From assembly GCA_021792355.1 (NCBI GenBank), contig JAJYUV010000002.1:581-64580 (forward strand): DNA of 64,000 nucleotides. The letters run 5' to 3'. The position numbers were made by a program, and so were the translations under genes. The notes below the pieces were generated by a model. The model was given only the letters and a program-made list of their open reading frames with translations, searched no databases and was not told where the DNA came from. Shown piece by piece: positions 62,878 to 64,000 of this stretch. The stretch comes from Thermoplasmata archaeon (GTDB taxonomy: Archaea; Thermoplasmatota; Thermoplasmata; Thermoplasmatales; GCA-001856825). The first letter of the stretch is position 1; every line of letters starts with the position of its first letter.

Positions 62878-63417
62878 CTAACCGACTACGAATTTATAGG
62901 ATAGGTCTGTGCTGCTCATCTTCTTTTCAGACACGGTAAGGGATCTGCTTGACTGGTCCAGAACTGCAGTGATGTACCCATCAGCGACATCCAGGAAGCG
63001 CTCCCCATTCTTACGAGCAGTTACTCTGAGGATGGAGATGTGCTTGGATACCTCGTTCACAGACGATTTGACGAATGGAATGTCTTCGATGATTCCGTCC
63101 TCCAGAAGTCGAATGAGCTGTTTGGATGTCGAGAACTTGGCGATGAACTTGGTCATCTTTGCTCTGTCCCCCAGTGCATATCCTAGTTGATTTAGCCTGG
63201 TCTTTATGTCCCCCCCAAGAGTGGCAGCAGCGGATTCTATTACTTTCTTGTATATGTCCTCTGAAAATATTTGGGTTCTTCCGATGTCTCCGAGTCCTGT
63301 AAAGAGTATGGACGGTTTGTTCAATTCGTTCATCATCATGCGTACTCCGCTCATCCCTCTCCTTTGCTTCACGTATTCTATTATGAATTTCAAGTCAGAG
63401 CCAGTAGCCTCTTGCAT
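62878..63417 (-). CDS. Hypothetical protein, alpha/beta with a V4R/heme-NO-binding-like pattern
   Basis: About 179 residues from ATG 63417 (an ATG five codons earlier is possible). The helical LKFIIEYVKQRRGMSGVRMM start, IFSEDIYKKVIESAAATLGG and a later strand-rich end (ILRVTARKNGERFLDVADGYI) suggest a helix-then-beta ligand-binding domain of the V4R/DUF2378 type, but I cannot confirm it. The gene lies nine bases before the enoyl-CoA hydratase gene on the same strand, so it is probably cotranscribed. Function unknown. Confidence 0.6.
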   Translation of the reverse strand: MQEATGSDLKFIIEYVKQRRGMSGVRMMMNELNKPSILFTGLGDIGRTQIFSEDIYKKVIESAAATLGGDIKTRLNQLGYALGDRAKMTKFIAKFSTSKQLIRLLEDGIIEDIPFVKSSVNEVSKHISILRVTARKNGERFLDVADGYITAVLDQSSRSLTVSEKKMSSTDLSYKFVVG

Positions 63418-63532
63418 TAATATCCCAATCAATATAAATTACTGATTATTTACTTTTCTGTTCAGGGCTTTCGATTATTTCGTGATTTTCGGACTGTACG
63501 CCTAAAAAAGCGAAAGCGGTGATGAGTTCATT

Positions 63533-64000
63533 TTAAACATAGTCGGTGATGGATTTGATCTCTCCTGTGAACCCATCCATAACCAGTGCTGAAGAAGAAT
63601 ATATCGGATAGAGGCAGGTGTTGACAAAAGTCACCTTTATTGTGTCTTCAAGAGGTCTCACCCTGCTTCTTGAGTAGATGATGAATGCCTCTGTCTCGCT
63701 CTTCTCGACAACCTCCGTCTCCAGACTGTCGCTGATCCAGCGTTTCGCCCTTTCCATGGAGGAGAGTGGCTCCCACTTTAGCTCCATCTCCCTATGATTT
63801 GTAGGCCAGGAATCGAGTATCTCATAACCATTTATTGATCTCGACGCTCTTCCGTTGACTGCGTTTACCATTGCGGTTCCCTCCTTAGTTATGAGGTTAT
63901 CGCCCTCCATTATCTTCATGGTATAGGTAAAGAAGTGATAGGGGATGAATATCAGATCAGCCCTGAGTCCGATGGAATTCGTCACAACGTCACCCGTGAT
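63533..64000 (-). CDS. Hypothetical protein, cut by the right edge of the window
   Basis: The frame is open from the stop at 63533 to the window end; a GTG at 63985 is a possible start, but the codons before it (ITGDV) are also coding-like. The visible 155 residues include IFIPYHFFTYTMKIMEGD and a beta-rich C-terminus (VKVTFVNTCLYPIYSSSALV-like pattern with IYSRSRVRPLEDTIK). I do not recognise the family. The rest of the gene, if any, lies outside. Confidence 0.6.
   Translation of the reverse strand: MTGDVVTNSIGLRADLIFIPYHFFTYTMKIMEGDNLITKEGTAMVNAVNGRASRSINGYEILDSWPTNHREMELKWEPLSSMERAKRWISDSLETEVVEKSETEAFIIYSRSRVRPLEDTIKVTFVNTCLYPIYSSSALVMDGFTGEIKSITDYV

Noticed and set aside
1..64000. CRISPR arrays, insertion sequences, rRNA genes, large direct repeats
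   Set aside because: None was seen on reading the window; repeated motifs found are protein-domain repeats or short operators.

Overview
This window looks like chromosomal sequence from an acidophilic archaeon of the Thermoplasmata (Thermoplasmatales or a close relative). The evidence is an A-type ATP synthase operon with an intein in the AtpA P-loop, archaeal forms of LeuRS, GluRS, PheRS-beta, S3Ae, EndA and Nob1, an intron-containing tRNA-Met, a pyruvoyl arginine decarboxylase, an AglB oligosaccharyltransferase, and secreted proteins with the ESGLPxGxxW repeats common in Thermoplasmata. TATA boxes lying about 25 bases before start codons suggest many leaderless mRNAs, and TTG or GTG starts are frequent inside operons. 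No insertion sequence, CRISPR array, rRNA or replication origin was recognised. Lineage is inferred from gene content only.

Layout. 1-7 kb: a partial AbrB-type regulator, a small unknown gene pair, and two large secreted proteins, one of them a sortilin-like beta-propeller. 6.7-9.4 kb: toxin-antitoxin remnants, with two VapBC pairs broken by stops or frameshifts around an apparently intact HEPN-MNT pair. 9.4-18.4 kb: a ten-gene minus-strand cluster joining a complete branched-chain-type (Liv) ABC transporter to an alpha/beta hydrolase, a KAS III-like thiolase-fold enzyme, an acyl-CoA ligase, a MaoC hydratase and a TetR regulator. It probably imports, activates and processes an organic acid that cannot be named from sequence. 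18.8-28.4 kb: translation genes (tRNA-Met, S3Ae, PheT, Nog1, GltX), a PRC-barrel protein, a methyltransferase, a one-cysteine peroxiredoxin, an MFS transporter and tRNA-Gly.

28.5-38.5 kb: the ATP synthase operon in the order K-E-C-F-A-B-D-small ORF-H-I. AtpA carries a 526-residue intein with a LAGLIDADG endonuclease, and a 39-residue one-helix membrane protein is overlapped into the operon between atpD and atpH. 38.5-42.3 kb: parts of a NitT/TauT-like ABC transporter whose ATPase and AAA-associated domain are separate genes on opposite strands. 42.4-46.3 kb: a YyaL/SSP411-type thioredoxin-domain protein and two zinc-ribbon proteins. 46.5-53.4 kb: a giant AglB of 2044 residues coupled to a membrane-anchored glycoprotein candidate.

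53.4-64 kb: an RNase H-like protein, a small Sm-like candidate, a universal stress protein, endonuclease III, Nob1, the tRNA-splicing endonuclease, a small P-loop protein, a DtxR-type regulator with palindromic operator candidates plus an integral membrane metal-transporter candidate, arginine decarboxylase, LeuRS, an enoyl-CoA hydratase and two unknown genes, the last one cut by the window edge. The splicing endonuclease is the enzyme expected to remove the 27-nt intron of the tRNA-Met encoded 36 kb away.
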